Source: JARIHD01 sp964503715 (GTDB lineage: Bacteria; Patescibacteriota; Saccharimonadia; Saccharimonadales; UBA4665). From it: a DNA stretch of 21,435 nt. Positions 15,585 to 21,435 of this stretch are shown piece after piece. The notes under the pieces were generated by a model. It saw only the letters and a list, made by a program, of their open reading frames with translations, did not search any database and was not told the origin of the DNA. Position 1 is the first letter of the stretch; each line of letters opens with the position of its first letter. A program made the position numbers and the translations under genes. Location of the stretch: NCBI GenBank assembly GCA_964503715.1, contig CAZDAD010000013.1:1-21435 (forward strand), given 5' to 3'.

Positions 15585-16051
15585 TGTCTAAGCTAAGCGT
15601 AAGGCTCAACAGGCGAGGTGATACGCTGGTCGAAGTTCTGATTGCGATAGGCATAATTAGCACTGTATTGGCCGGAGCTTATGTTATGACCAATCGTAGC
15701 CTCATATCCACTCGTGATGCCCAGGAGCGAGTAAACGCCACCAAACTAGCCGAGACTCAGCTGGAACTAATCAAAAGTGCCGTTGCTAAGGATCCTAATA
15801 TTGTATTTGCCACTGGTGTTCCGACTTCTTTCTGTGCAATTCCTACGGCTACTTCTGTTGCCATATACCAGAGCAGTGATACCAGGTGCACGCAGATGGA
15901 CGCCAATGGAACATCACCAGTTACCACGCAGCCTCGCTTTACCATAGTCGATACAAGGACAAACAATGATTTTATGGTCAAAGTCACCTGGGTAAGCGCG
16001 GGCGGCGTTCGTAGCAATGATAATGTTCAGTTAAGGTACCGAGTATACTAG
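15575..16051 (+). CDS. Prepilin-like minor pilin with GDTLVE cleavage site
   Basis: 158 aa. AAGGAG (15561-15566) lies 8 bases before the ATG at 15575, which decides for this start over the ATG at 15584. The start overlaps the preceding stop by 10 bases. The leader ends RRG|DTLVEVLIAIGIISTVLAGAYVMT: Gly15 is the cleavage residue, Asp rather than Phe or Met is mature residue 1, and Glu5 is kept. Class: GspI/PilV-like minor pilin. The globular part is Thr/Val/Ala-rich with two Cys (FCAIP and TRCTQ). It is part of the minor pilin operon. Confidence 0.85.
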   Translation: MQLMSKLSVRLNRRGDTLVEVLIAIGIISTVLAGAYVMTNRSLISTRDAQERVNATKLAETQLELIKSAVAKDPNIVFATGVPTSFCAIPTATSVAIYQSSDTRCTQMDANGTSPVTTQPRFTIVDTRTNNDFMVKVTWVSAGGVRSNDNVQLRYRVY

Positions 16052-16053
16052 TC

Positions 16054-16767
16054 ATGAGTAGAGTTATTCTTAGGCTTGGCAAAAGAGGTTTCACTGTCGT
16101 TGAGATGATGATAGCCACCATGGTATTTAGCACTGTTTTGCTGGTTATAGCTATTGGCATAATGCAATTCACACGAGTTTTTTACAAGGGTGTTACAGAG
16201 GCCAATATGCAAGATACAACCCGCACCATTGTCGACCAAATCTCTCAGTCTATTCAGTTAGCTGGTGGAGTCGTCACTGTGCCCGCAGCAACATCCACTG
16301 CCAAGCTTTCTAGTTTTTGCATAGGTGGACAGAGGTATTCGTATTATGTTGGAAAGCAACTTATTGATAGCTCTACGCCTGCCCCAGGCGGTTCAAACAA
16401 AGCCAACCACGTTTTTTACTATGAACCTAGCGTTGCAGGCTGCTCATCAGGCTCTGGCGCTGATATAAACACCGCAACTCCTCCGTCGGGGGGCAGGGAA
16501 ATGCTAACTCCGGGTGCAAGAGTTGTCGGTTTTAGTCTTACACAGCCATCACCCAATGTTTACCGCATCAGTATCAGGGCTGTTTATGGTGATGATGATT
16601 TGCTCTGTACGCCAAACGTTGCGGGGTCGTGCAGCTCGTCATCTGTCCTGTCTAGTGCCGTCCTATCTGCACCCGACGCTAAGCTTCAGTGCAAAAATAT
16701 CCGCAGCGGTACGCAATTCTGTTCTGTATCAGAGGTAACAACCGTGGTAACTAAAAGGGTAAAATAG
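16054..16767 (+). CDS. PilW/GspJ-like minor pilin
   Basis: 237 aa, starting two bases after the preceding stop. The leader MSRVILRLGKRG|FTVVEMMIATMVFSTVLLVIAIGIMQ has Gly12 at the cleavage site and Glu5. The larger size and the bulky helix followed by QFTRVFYKGVTEANMQDTTRTIVDQISQSIQLAGG resemble PilW/GspJ-type minor pilins of the tip complex. Several Cys are present (FCIGG, AGCSS, LLCTP, GSCSS, LQCKN, FCSVS), so disulfides are likely outside the cell. Function as an initiation or tip subunit is inferred from order and size. Confidence 0.82.
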   Translation: MSRVILRLGKRGFTVVEMMIATMVFSTVLLVIAIGIMQFTRVFYKGVTEANMQDTTRTIVDQISQSIQLAGGVVTVPAATSTAKLSSFCIGGQRYSYYVGKQLIDSSTPAPGGSNKANHVFYYEPSVAGCSSGSGADINTATPPSGGREMLTPGARVVGFSLTQPSPNVYRISIRAVYGDDDLLCTPNVAGSCSSSSVLSSAVLSAPDAKLQCKNIRSGTQFCSVSEVTTVVTKRVK

Positions 16768-16770
16768 GGG

Positions 16771-16776
16771 TATACT
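16771..16776 (+). promoter_or_regulatory. Candidate -10 box for the PilX-like gene
   Basis: TATACT at 16771-16776 is followed by exactly six bases and the ATG at 16783. No good -35 is visible. AGGGG at 16766-16770 could instead act as a distant ribosome site. It probably adds an internal leaderless start to the minor pilin operon. Confidence 0.35.
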
Positions 16777-16782
16777 ATAACC

Positions 16783-17874
16783 ATGAGTATTTTGGGGAAA
16801 CTACAGTCTCGTATCAATAATAACCAGGGTATGGTGTCGCTGCTTACAATAATGGTATTGATGGTGGTGATTAGCCTTATAGTCATTGGTTTCGCTCAGT
16901 TTTCGCGTCGTAACCAGCGAACTACTATGGACCGTCAGCTTAGTACACAGGCCTTTTACGCTGCCGAAACTGGCGTTAACGATACCCGTAAGTTATTCAA
17001 GGACAAGATTGCGGCCGGTAACGGTGTAAATATTCCTGACAAGTCAGATTGTCAGGGTGATGGCCCAGGTAACTATTACTCTTCCCTCAACTATGATATT
17101 GATGCGGCCAAAGGTATCAAGTATAGTTGTTTGCTTGTCGATGCGGCTCCAAAGCAGCTCAGTTACAGCAATGTTAGTACGCCCTCGACGACCGCGCCAC
17201 TTATATCAGATAGCGGCAATTTCACAACTATAAGTTTTGAGGTTCAGGCCAAGAATAATACCACGCCGATGAATAACTGTCAGACGCAGCTCAATCTTAC
17301 CCCAGTTTCTGGATGGAATTGCGGGTATGGCGTGCTGAGGTTCGATCTGATGCCAACTGACGGTACATTATCATTCGATACGATGAAGAATAATACTATG
17401 ACAGTGTTTGGCATGGCCCTCAACGCAGGGACTCCAGCTGTAACGGCTCGTTCGACTATTCCGTTTACTCCGGGACCTACTAACCCCTACAAATTGTCGC
17501 GTTTAGACTGCAATAATACGAAATGTTATGTAACGGTCACTGGGCTTACTGCAAGTAGCTACTATCTACGTGTATCCTCAATCTATAAGCCTGTTAGTAT
17601 AAAGATCACCGGTACAACTGTTGGTGGCGCTGCAGCTAAATTCCGCGGCGCTCAAGCAATCATCGACTCTACTGGCAAATCTAATGACGTCCTCAGGCGA
17701 ATTCAGGTTAGTGTCCCTATTCAGTCTGCTAGTCAGAACGAGCTAGCCGATTATGCTATACAGACTACAGACTCTATTTGTAAACAGTTTGCAGTCATGA
17801 ATGGTTTCTCAGTTAACTCCGCGAATGCATCTGTGACTGGTGCGCCAACCAACAGTATTTGTGCGGGCTGGTAG
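16783..17874 (+). CDS. PilX/GspK-like pilus assembly protein
   Basis: A 363-aa prepilin-like protein. The leader MSILGKLQSRINNNQG is followed by MVSLLTIMVLMVVISLIVIGFAQ, then QLSTQAFYAAETGVNDTRKLF, the typical PilX N-terminal pattern (helix plus QAFxAAExGV). Glu at mature position 5 is absent (Leu instead), as in PilX and GspK proteins that cap the pilus tip. The C-terminal part is mainly beta, with a Cys-rich stretch (DCQGD, NCQTQ, NCGYG, DCNNTKC) and a putative small beta domain near 205-280. It ends with no spacer against the convergent xer gene. Confidence 0.82.
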   Translation: MSILGKLQSRINNNQGMVSLLTIMVLMVVISLIVIGFAQFSRRNQRTTMDRQLSTQAFYAAETGVNDTRKLFKDKIAAGNGVNIPDKSDCQGDGPGNYYSSLNYDIDAAKGIKYSCLLVDAAPKQLSYSNVSTPSTTAPLISDSGNFTTISFEVQAKNNTTPMNNCQTQLNLTPVSGWNCGYGVLRFDLMPTDGTLSFDTMKNNTMTVFGMALNAGTPAVTARSTIPFTPGPTNPYKLSRLDCNNTKCYVTVTGLTASSYYLRVSSIYKPVSIKITGTTVGGAAAKFRGAQAIIDSTGKSNDVLRRIQVSVPIQSASQNELADYAIQTTDSICKQFAVMNGFSVNSANASVTGAPTNSICAGW

Positions 17875-18798
17875 TTATTCCTCTACCTGGTTAGTGTGAA
17901 ATTTGTTGTGCACTTCCTTTAGATGTGGATCGGTTACGTGGGTGTATATCTGAGTTGTAGATATATTGCTATGGCCGAGCATGGCCTGAACACTGCGTAG
18001 GTCTGCACCGTTTATCAGTAGGTCCGTCGCAAAAGAATGCCGAAGGGTATGTGGGCTAACGTGCTTAGTGATGCCCGCTTTAAGTGCATAACTTGCCACC
18101 AGCCGCTGTATGCTGCGCGCCGTTAGTCTATGGTAATTACCAGTCAAATCAACGGCCTTTGTGCCGCTATAACGCACAAATAACGGCCTAGCGTTATCTT
18201 TACGCTCATTCACGTAGGCTGCCACCCATGCCGCCGCTGTTTCGCTGATAAATATTGGTCTGTCCTTTTGGCCTTTACCACGGACCATAAACTCACGCCG
18301 CTTGAGATTAATGTGTTCACGGTCAAGGTTGACTAACTCTGACACACGCAGACCACTCGAAAACAGTAATTCAAGTATAGCCCGATCTCTTAGCCCGTTA
18401 ATCTTTTGCAAATTAGGCTGCGCAAAAAGCCTAGCTAGTTCGTCGGCCTCGAGGAATGTAACTTGTTTACGGACTGTTCTAGCTAACTCAATCTTATCGG
18501 CGGGCAGAGAAGGCGTATTACGCTTACCACAGAATTTTAAGAAGCTACGCAATGCTATAAGGTGGTAGTTGAGAGTATTCTTGCCTAATTCATCAGATGT
18601 ATTCGTCCCAAGTCTATTGAGCCACAGGCGCCACTGACGAACCAGCTCTGTATCTATATCCCCAACGTTTAGGTCGCTACCTGCATAATCCAACAACCTG
18701 GTCAGGTAATGGTCATAGTTGCGAATCGTTTTTTGGGAACGGTTCTGTTCGATTTCGAGATATTCCAGAAAATCTGTCTTGGCTTTGCTGAAGCGCAT
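17875..18798 (-). CDS. xer: Tyrosine recombinase XerC/XerD-like
   Basis: A 307-aa site-specific recombinase. It has an N-terminal SAM-like core-binding domain (about 1-90) and a catalytic domain with Arg151 (SGLRVSEL), Lys175 (GKGQKDR), His250 and Arg253 (HTLRHSFATDLL), His276 (LGHSNISTTQ) and nucleophile Tyr285 (IYTHV). The C-terminus PHLKEVHNKFHTN resembles XerC/D. Full length and intact catalytic residues indicate an active enzyme, most simply the chromosome-dimer resolution recombinase. No mobile-element partners are nearby. Its TAA directly abuts the stop of the PilX-like gene. It is divergent from ndk. Confidence 0.93.
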   Translation of the reverse strand: MRFSKAKTDFLEYLEIEQNRSQKTIRNYDHYLTRLLDYAGSDLNVGDIDTELVRQWRLWLNRLGTNTSDELGKNTLNYHLIALRSFLKFCGKRNTPSLPADKIELARTVRKQVTFLEADELARLFAQPNLQKINGLRDRAILELLFSSGLRVSELVNLDREHINLKRREFMVRGKGQKDRPIFISETAAAWVAAYVNERKDNARPLFVRYSGTKAVDLTGNYHRLTARSIQRLVASYALKAGITKHVSPHTLRHSFATDLLINGADLRSVQAMLGHSNISTTQIYTHVTDPHLKEVHNKFHTNQVEE

Positions 18799-18804
18799 AA
18801 TAAT

Positions 18805-18810
18805 ATTGTA
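18805..18810 (-). promoter_or_regulatory. -10 box of xer, leaderless
   Basis: On the minus strand TACAAT (18810 to 18805) is followed by ATTATT and then the ATG at 18798: exactly six bases. No clear -35 is seen. Confidence 0.5.
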
Positions 18811-18852
18811 CCTTTTTTAGTCACTGAGGGGCTAGAGACAGCTGTCTGTATC

Positions 18853-18861
18853 TGTTACAAT
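18853..18861 (+). promoter_or_regulatory. Extended -10 promoter of ndk
   Basis: TGTTACAAT (18853-18861) is an extended -10 with TACAAT. The transcript would start near 18868 and give a leader of about 25 nt with AAGGAAG (18883-18889) before the ATG. It is divergent from the xer promoter within about 50 bp. Confidence 0.5.
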
Positions 18862-18892
18862 GGGCCTAGAAATACTAAAAAGAAGGAAGTTC

Positions 18893-19450
18893 ATGGAAAG
18901 AACACTTATTATCCTTAAGCCTGACGCAGTTCAGCGAAGTATTGTTGGTGAAATTCTCACCAGGTTCGAAAGGATTGGGCTCAAGATAGTCGCAATGAAA
19001 ATGATGATTCCAGAGGAAGAGCTCCTCAAGAGGCACTATCCAGATGAGTTGATACCGATTGTTGGCAACAAAACAAAAAGCGACTGGGATAACTATGGCG
19101 TTGAATACGAGCAGACTATCGAAGAAATTGGTACAGAGATTGTTCAGGCGACTCGTGACTTCATGCGCAGCAGCCCAGTAGTAGCTGTTGTCCTCGAAGG
19201 TGGCCATGCTGTCGAAGTCGTTCGCAAAATGGTTGGCAGTACGGGCCCCAAGGACTCTGCTCCAGGAACGATTCGTGGTGACTACGCTCATCTAAGCCTT
19301 GGCAGGGCATCATTACAGAAGCGTGGAGCTGCTAATATCATCCACGCCTCTGGCACGCCCGATGAGGCGAAGCAGGAAATCGAGATGTGGTTCAATGCTG
19401 ACGAACTCTACGAGTACAAGCTAGTTCACGAACATCTTACTCACGCCTAG
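18893..19450 (+). CDS. ndk: Nucleoside diphosphate kinase with internal insertion
   Basis: 185 aa; transfers the gamma phosphate between nucleoside triphosphates and diphosphates through a phospho-histidine. The ATG at 18893 gives the canonical start MERTLIILKPDAVQR and follows AAGGAAG. The in-frame ATG at 18860 overlaps the promoter and is rejected. GEILTRFERIGLKIVAMKM, EGGHAVEVVRKMVGSTGPKDSAPGTIRGDY and the catalytic NIIHASGTPDEAKQEIEMWF (active-site His) are all typical. The family is usually about 140 aa. The extra length is a stretch of roughly 40 residues after the Kpn-loop-adjacent helix (about 47-90, with IVGNKTKSDWDNYGVEYEQ), as found in some divergent and archaeal NDKs. Confidence 0.95.
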   Translation: MERTLIILKPDAVQRSIVGEILTRFERIGLKIVAMKMMIPEEELLKRHYPDELIPIVGNKTKSDWDNYGVEYEQTIEEIGTEIVQATRDFMRSSPVVAVVLEGGHAVEVVRKMVGSTGPKDSAPGTIRGDYAHLSLGRASLQKRGAANIIHASGTPDEAKQEIEMWFNADELYEYKLVHEHLTHA

Positions 19451-19457
19451 GCTGGCA

Positions 19458-19512
19458 CCCTCATGGTGCTTCGCCATCAGACTTTCAGCCCTCATGGCGT
19501 TTCCCGCCATCA
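19458..19512 (+). repeat. Two imperfect hairpin repeats after ndk
   Basis: CCCTCATGGTG...CGCCATCA (19458-19479) and CCCTCATGGCG...CGCCATCA (19489-19512) are two copies of one unit with a 31-bp period. Each folds as a hairpin: ATGGTG-CTT-CGCCAT with one G-U pair (19463-19477) and ATGGCG-TTTCC-CGCCAT (19494-19510). The sequence change in the loop-side pair (T-G to C-G) keeps the pairing. No T-run follows, so these are not standard terminators. Confidence 0.7.
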
Positions 19513-19527
19513 CAGGTCTACTCGCCC

Positions 19528-19550
19528 CTAATTGTGCGATGCACAATTAG
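19528..19550. repeat. Perfect 10-bp inverted repeat
   Basis: CTAATTGTGC, a GAT loop, then GCACAATTAG. It could be a stem-loop in RNA or a protein-binding palindrome. No T-run follows, so terminator function is unlikely on its own. Confidence 0.85.
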
Positions 19551-19560
19551 AAGCTCGTTC

Positions 19561-19595
19561 GGTAAGTATAACTATGCAAGCATGTTATACTTACC
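19561..19595. repeat. 35-bp near-perfect palindrome before tRNA-Arg
   Basis: GGTAAGTATAAC (19561-19572) and GTTATACTTACC (19584-19595) are exact inverted complements. The loop itself contains ATGC-AA-GCAT, so the palindrome is broken only by one unpaired T at 19573. It ends 6 bp before the tRNA and includes TATACT (19586-19591), a plausible -10 for the tRNA promoter, so it may be an operator overlapping the promoter. Confidence 0.85.
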
Positions 19596-19601
19596 TCACT
19601 C

Positions 19602-19676
19602 GCCCCTATAGTTCAATGGATAAAACAACTCCGTCCTAAGGAGAAGCTCCACGTTCGAATCGTGGTGGGGGCACCA
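19602..19676 (+). tRNA. tRNA-Arg, anticodon CCU
   Basis: 75 nt with encoded CCA. Acceptor GCCCCTA (19602-19608) pairs with TGGGGGC (19666-19672), discriminator A, CCA at 19674-19676. The T arm is CCACG-TTCGAAT-CGTGG. The anticodon loop GTCCTAA has CCT at 19635-19637, reading AGG. The anticodon stem has four good pairs, and the first pair (A-A) is mismatched. The D-arm TTCAATGGATAAAAC is typical of tRNA-Arg(CCU). Confidence 0.97.
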
Positions 19677-19693
19677 AATTAGATTCTTCAAAG

Positions 19694-19702
19694 TGATACA
19701 AT
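19694..19702 (+). promoter_or_regulatory. Extended -10 promoter of the PH-domain gene, leaderless
   Basis: TGATACAAT (19694-19702) is an extended -10. Exactly six bases (TAACAC) separate it from the ATG at 19709. No Shine-Dalgarno is present. Confidence 0.55.
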
Positions 19703-19708
19703 TAACAC

Positions 19709-20254
19709 ATGCCACACAAATATTTCGCCGATCAGTTTGACGACGAAGAAGTGCTCTACGTGTTCCGTAAGCACCCAATTGTCATGCGCCGCGGGATAAT
19801 TATCTGGATGTTCTGTATTTTGCTAGGTGTTGTGCCTGTTTTCTTTGACCCTAGGTACGTTGTTTACTTCGTCGGACTGGCGGTTGGTACAGCCCTCGGT
19901 GCTTTAGCGTTTTTGCCGTCCTGGATCACTTGGTATTTTAGCGTTTTCATTGTCACGGACAAGCGCCTAATCCAGGTGACGCAAAAGGGCTTTTTCAGCA
20001 AAAGTGTGGTCGATATGGGTCTCAGCCAAATACAGATGGTTAATTATCAAGTTGCTGGCATACAAGAGACACTTTTAGGATTTGGTACAATTATGATGCA
20101 GACGTTCGTTGGGGACCTAGTGATTCATGATATCCATCATCCCGCCAAGATACAAAAAAAGTTACTAGAGATACTCAGAGAATATGGTTCGGCAACTGCG
20201 GCATATAACACCGACACTAACCAAGAGGTAGAGAATAATGAGAGAGAAGCTTAG
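19709..20254 (+). CDS. Bacterial PH-domain (bPH) membrane protein
   Basis: 181 aa. It has a soluble N-terminus with EEVLYVFRKHPIVMRRG, a two-helix membrane hairpin (about 28-46 and 51-73), then FSVFIVTDKRLIQVTQKGFFSKSVVDMGLSQIQMVNYQ and an IQETLLGFGTIMMQT stretch. These are the signature strands of bPH_2/YdbS-type pleckstrin-like domains (about 75-155). Such proteins are common in Gram-positive and CPR bacteria, with poorly known roles in envelope stress or bacteriocin resistance. The gene overlaps the downstream foldase gene by 17 bases, so the two are co-expressed and probably both concern the cell envelope. Confidence 0.87.
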   Translation: MPHKYFADQFDDEEVLYVFRKHPIVMRRGIIIWMFCILLGVVPVFFDPRYVVYFVGLAVGTALGALAFLPSWITWYFSVFIVTDKRLIQVTQKGFFSKSVVDMGLSQIQMVNYQVAGIQETLLGFGTIMMQTFVGDLVIHDIHHPAKIQKKLLEILREYGSATAAYNTDTNQEVENNEREA

Positions 20255-21308
20255 GCACGTCGCCAAAAAGGTCAGGCTGAAACGCGCTAGCCCCGAGGAA
20301 TCCCTCAAGGAGGCTATTAGCAACTTGCCTCGAATTACCAACGATACTGTCGCTGAGCACCGTGAGGAGGTGCTTTCGAGTGCCAGAAAGTACATCTATC
20401 CACTCAAGCACTCCCAACACAGGGTAGTCATCATATCCGTTAGCCTTTTGGCAGTTATTACTCTAGCCTTTATGACGTATTGCGTGTTGGCACTTTACAA
20501 GTTCCAGAGCACGTCTATGTTTATGTATCGAGTTACCCAGATTATTCCGTTTCCAATAGCCAAGGCGGGCACAAAATACGTGTCTTACGAGAATTATCTT
20601 TTCGAACTTCGCCACTATATGCACTATTACGAGACGCAGCAGCGCATTGACTTCTCGGACGAGTCTGGCAAGCAGCAGCTAGAGGCAACCCGCAAACAGG
20701 TACTCGATGGTGTGGTCAAGGATGCTTACATTAAGCAATTGGCCGAAAAGAACGGTATATCTGTATCCGATAGAGAAGTTAGCGATGCCATCAACCTAGT
20801 CCGTAGCCAGAATAAGCTGGGTAGTAGTGATAAAGTCTACGAAGATGTGCTAAAGGACTTCTGGGGCTGGTCTACTAGTGATTTCAAGCGTAGCCTAAGG
20901 CAGCAGCTATTAGCTCAAAAAGTCGTCGCTACTCTAGACAAAGAGACTCGCAGCAGGGCTAATGAGGCGTACGCCAAAGTCAAATCTGGTGGAGATTTTG
21001 CGGCACTGGCGACACAATATTCTGATGACCCGATTACAAAACAGAACGGTGGTAGCTATGGTTTTGACATAACAGAGTCTAGTCGAGACTTACCACCGCA
21101 GGTTATTGACGCTATATTCAAGCTCAAGGCAGGTGAGACCAGTGGCGTAATTAATGCTGGCAGTAGTCTGGAAATCGTCAAAGTTACTAGCATTAGCGGC
21201 GCTAAGGTTCAGGCTTCACACATATCTTTCAATTTTAAGCCGATAGGTGACTACGTGGGTCCGCTCGAACAAAAAAATAAGCCTCGTCTGTTTATCTCTA
21301 GTAACTAG
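20238..21308 (+). CDS. Membrane-anchored SurA/PrsA-like parvulin foldase
   Basis: 356 aa. It has a charged cytoplasmic N-terminus, one membrane helix (about 62-86), a helical SurA-N-like chaperone region (about 110-240, with LDGVVKDAYIKQLAEKNGISVSDREVSDAI) and a PpiC/rotamase domain (about 240-320, with GGDFAALATQYSDDP, GGSYGFDI and LPPQVIDAIFKLKAGETSGVI). It probably assists folding of secreted proteins outside the membrane, and the disulfide-rich exoproteins and pilins in this window are possible clients (inference). The ATG at 20238 overlaps the previous gene and follows AGAGGTAGAG. The rotamase core lacks some residues of classical parvulins, so chaperone activity may dominate. Confidence 0.88.
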   Translation: MREKLRHVAKKVRLKRASPEESLKEAISNLPRITNDTVAEHREEVLSSARKYIYPLKHSQHRVVIISVSLLAVITLAFMTYCVLALYKFQSTSMFMYRVTQIIPFPIAKAGTKYVSYENYLFELRHYMHYYETQQRIDFSDESGKQQLEATRKQVLDGVVKDAYIKQLAEKNGISVSDREVSDAINLVRSQNKLGSSDKVYEDVLKDFWGWSTSDFKRSLRQQLLAQKVVATLDKETRSRANEAYAKVKSGGDFAALATQYSDDPITKQNGGSYGFDITESSRDLPPQVIDAIFKLKAGETSGVINAGSSLEIVKVTSISGAKVQASHISFNFKPIGDYVGPLEQKNKPRLFISSN

Positions 21309-21337
21309 TTGCTTTTTGTCCTATATATTGCTATTAT
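21309..21337 (+). promoter_or_regulatory. Weak candidate promoter of tRNA-Asp
   Basis: TTGCTT (21309-21314), a 17-base spacer and TATTAT (21332-21337, 5 of 6). The tRNA begins about 38 nt after the expected start. A small hairpin, GCGCA-TTT-TGCGC (21355-21367), lies between. It has no T-run and is not a terminator for the foldase gene. Confidence 0.35.
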
Positions 21338-21381
21338 TACCTCTGTCGTTCAGGGCGCATTTTGCGCAGATTAACGTATGC

Positions 21382-21435
21382 GGGCTCGTGGTGTAGAGGC
21401 CTAACATGCCTCCCTGTCACGGAGGAGATCGCCGG
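21382..21435 (+). tRNA. tRNA-Asp, anticodon GUC (5' part, cut by window end)
   Basis: GGGCTCG acceptor strand (21382-21388), D-arm with GTGTAGAGGCCTAACAT, anticodon stem CCTCC/GGAGG around the loop CTGTCAC with anticodon GTC. The sequence ends inside the variable/T-arm region. The 3' acceptor strand is outside the window. Confidence 0.92.

Noticed and set aside
17875..18798. Tyrosine recombinase as integrase of a mobile element or as shuffling enzyme for the exoprotein heads
   Set aside because: The sequence looks like XerC/D, there is no integrase partner, attachment site or recombination half-sites around 2569 or 5753, and it lies more than 11 kb away.
18875..19291. Open frame of 138 codons on the minus strand inside ndk
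   Set aside because: It is antisense to a clear ndk, has no ribosome site and no recognisable protein features.
1..21435. CRISPR array or defence system
   Set aside because: No regularly spaced short repeats and no cas, restriction or toxin-antitoxin proteins are visible.

Overview
The window carries a monoderm-type type IV pilus (T4P) locus. A two-gene secreted-protein cassette, present twice, lies upstream. A housekeeping stretch (Xer recombinase, NDK, tRNA genes, PH-domain protein, parvulin foldase) lies downstream. The layout pilM-N-O-x-B-T-C-pilin-pilD-minor pilins, the absence of a PilQ secretin or PilP lipoprotein, the small single-membrane-style proteins and the moderate G+C suggest a Candidate Phyla Radiation bacterium, most likely Saccharibacteria (TM7). 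This placement is inference from gene order and protein style. TGA is an ordinary stop here: it ends the genes at 4003 and 8972 in tight ATGA/GTGA overlaps, which argues against the UGA=Gly lineages Absconditabacteria and Gracilibacteria.

Region 1 (1-6474): an unrecognised 139-aa protein is followed by two tandem copies of a cassette. Each copy is a 200-aa membrane-anchored TPR-like protein plus a large, tryptophan-rich, signal-peptide-bearing exoprotein (694 and 824 aa). The heads of the two exoproteins have diverged, but their last 722 bp, 239 codons plus stop, are identical at every base. Copy 2 has an additional PA14-like domain inserted exactly at the junction between diverged and identical sequence. 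This looks like a surface or pilus-associated adhesin system with exchangeable heads and a homogenised tail. It is the most interesting part of the window.

Region 2 (6475-13370): pilM, pilN, pilO, a small membrane protein, pilB, pilT and pilC form a tightly packed operon with its own promoter. Both an extension ATPase (PilB) and a retraction ATPase (PilT) are present. PilB lacks the usual tetracysteine zinc motif.

Region 3 (13371-17874): the presumed major pilin has its own good promoter, a strong Shine-Dalgarno and a clean intrinsic terminator. Prepilin peptidase PilD follows, then four prepilin-like genes (minor pilins and a PilX-like protein). A 100-N assembly gap interrupts the first of these four.

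Region 4 (17875-21435): a convergent Xer recombinase on the minus strand, NDK with an internal insertion, a hairpin-rich spacer, tRNA-Arg(CCU), a bPH membrane protein overlapping a SurA/PrsA-like foldase, and the 5' part of tRNA-Asp(GUC).

A recurring signal is a -10-like hexamer exactly six bases before the ATG of five genes (pilD, the gapped pilin, pilX-like, xer, PH protein). Two more genes (first TPR gene and pilM) have 9-10 bases. This suggests widespread leaderless transcription. Genes inside operons instead use Shine-Dalgarno sequences or stop/start overlaps.
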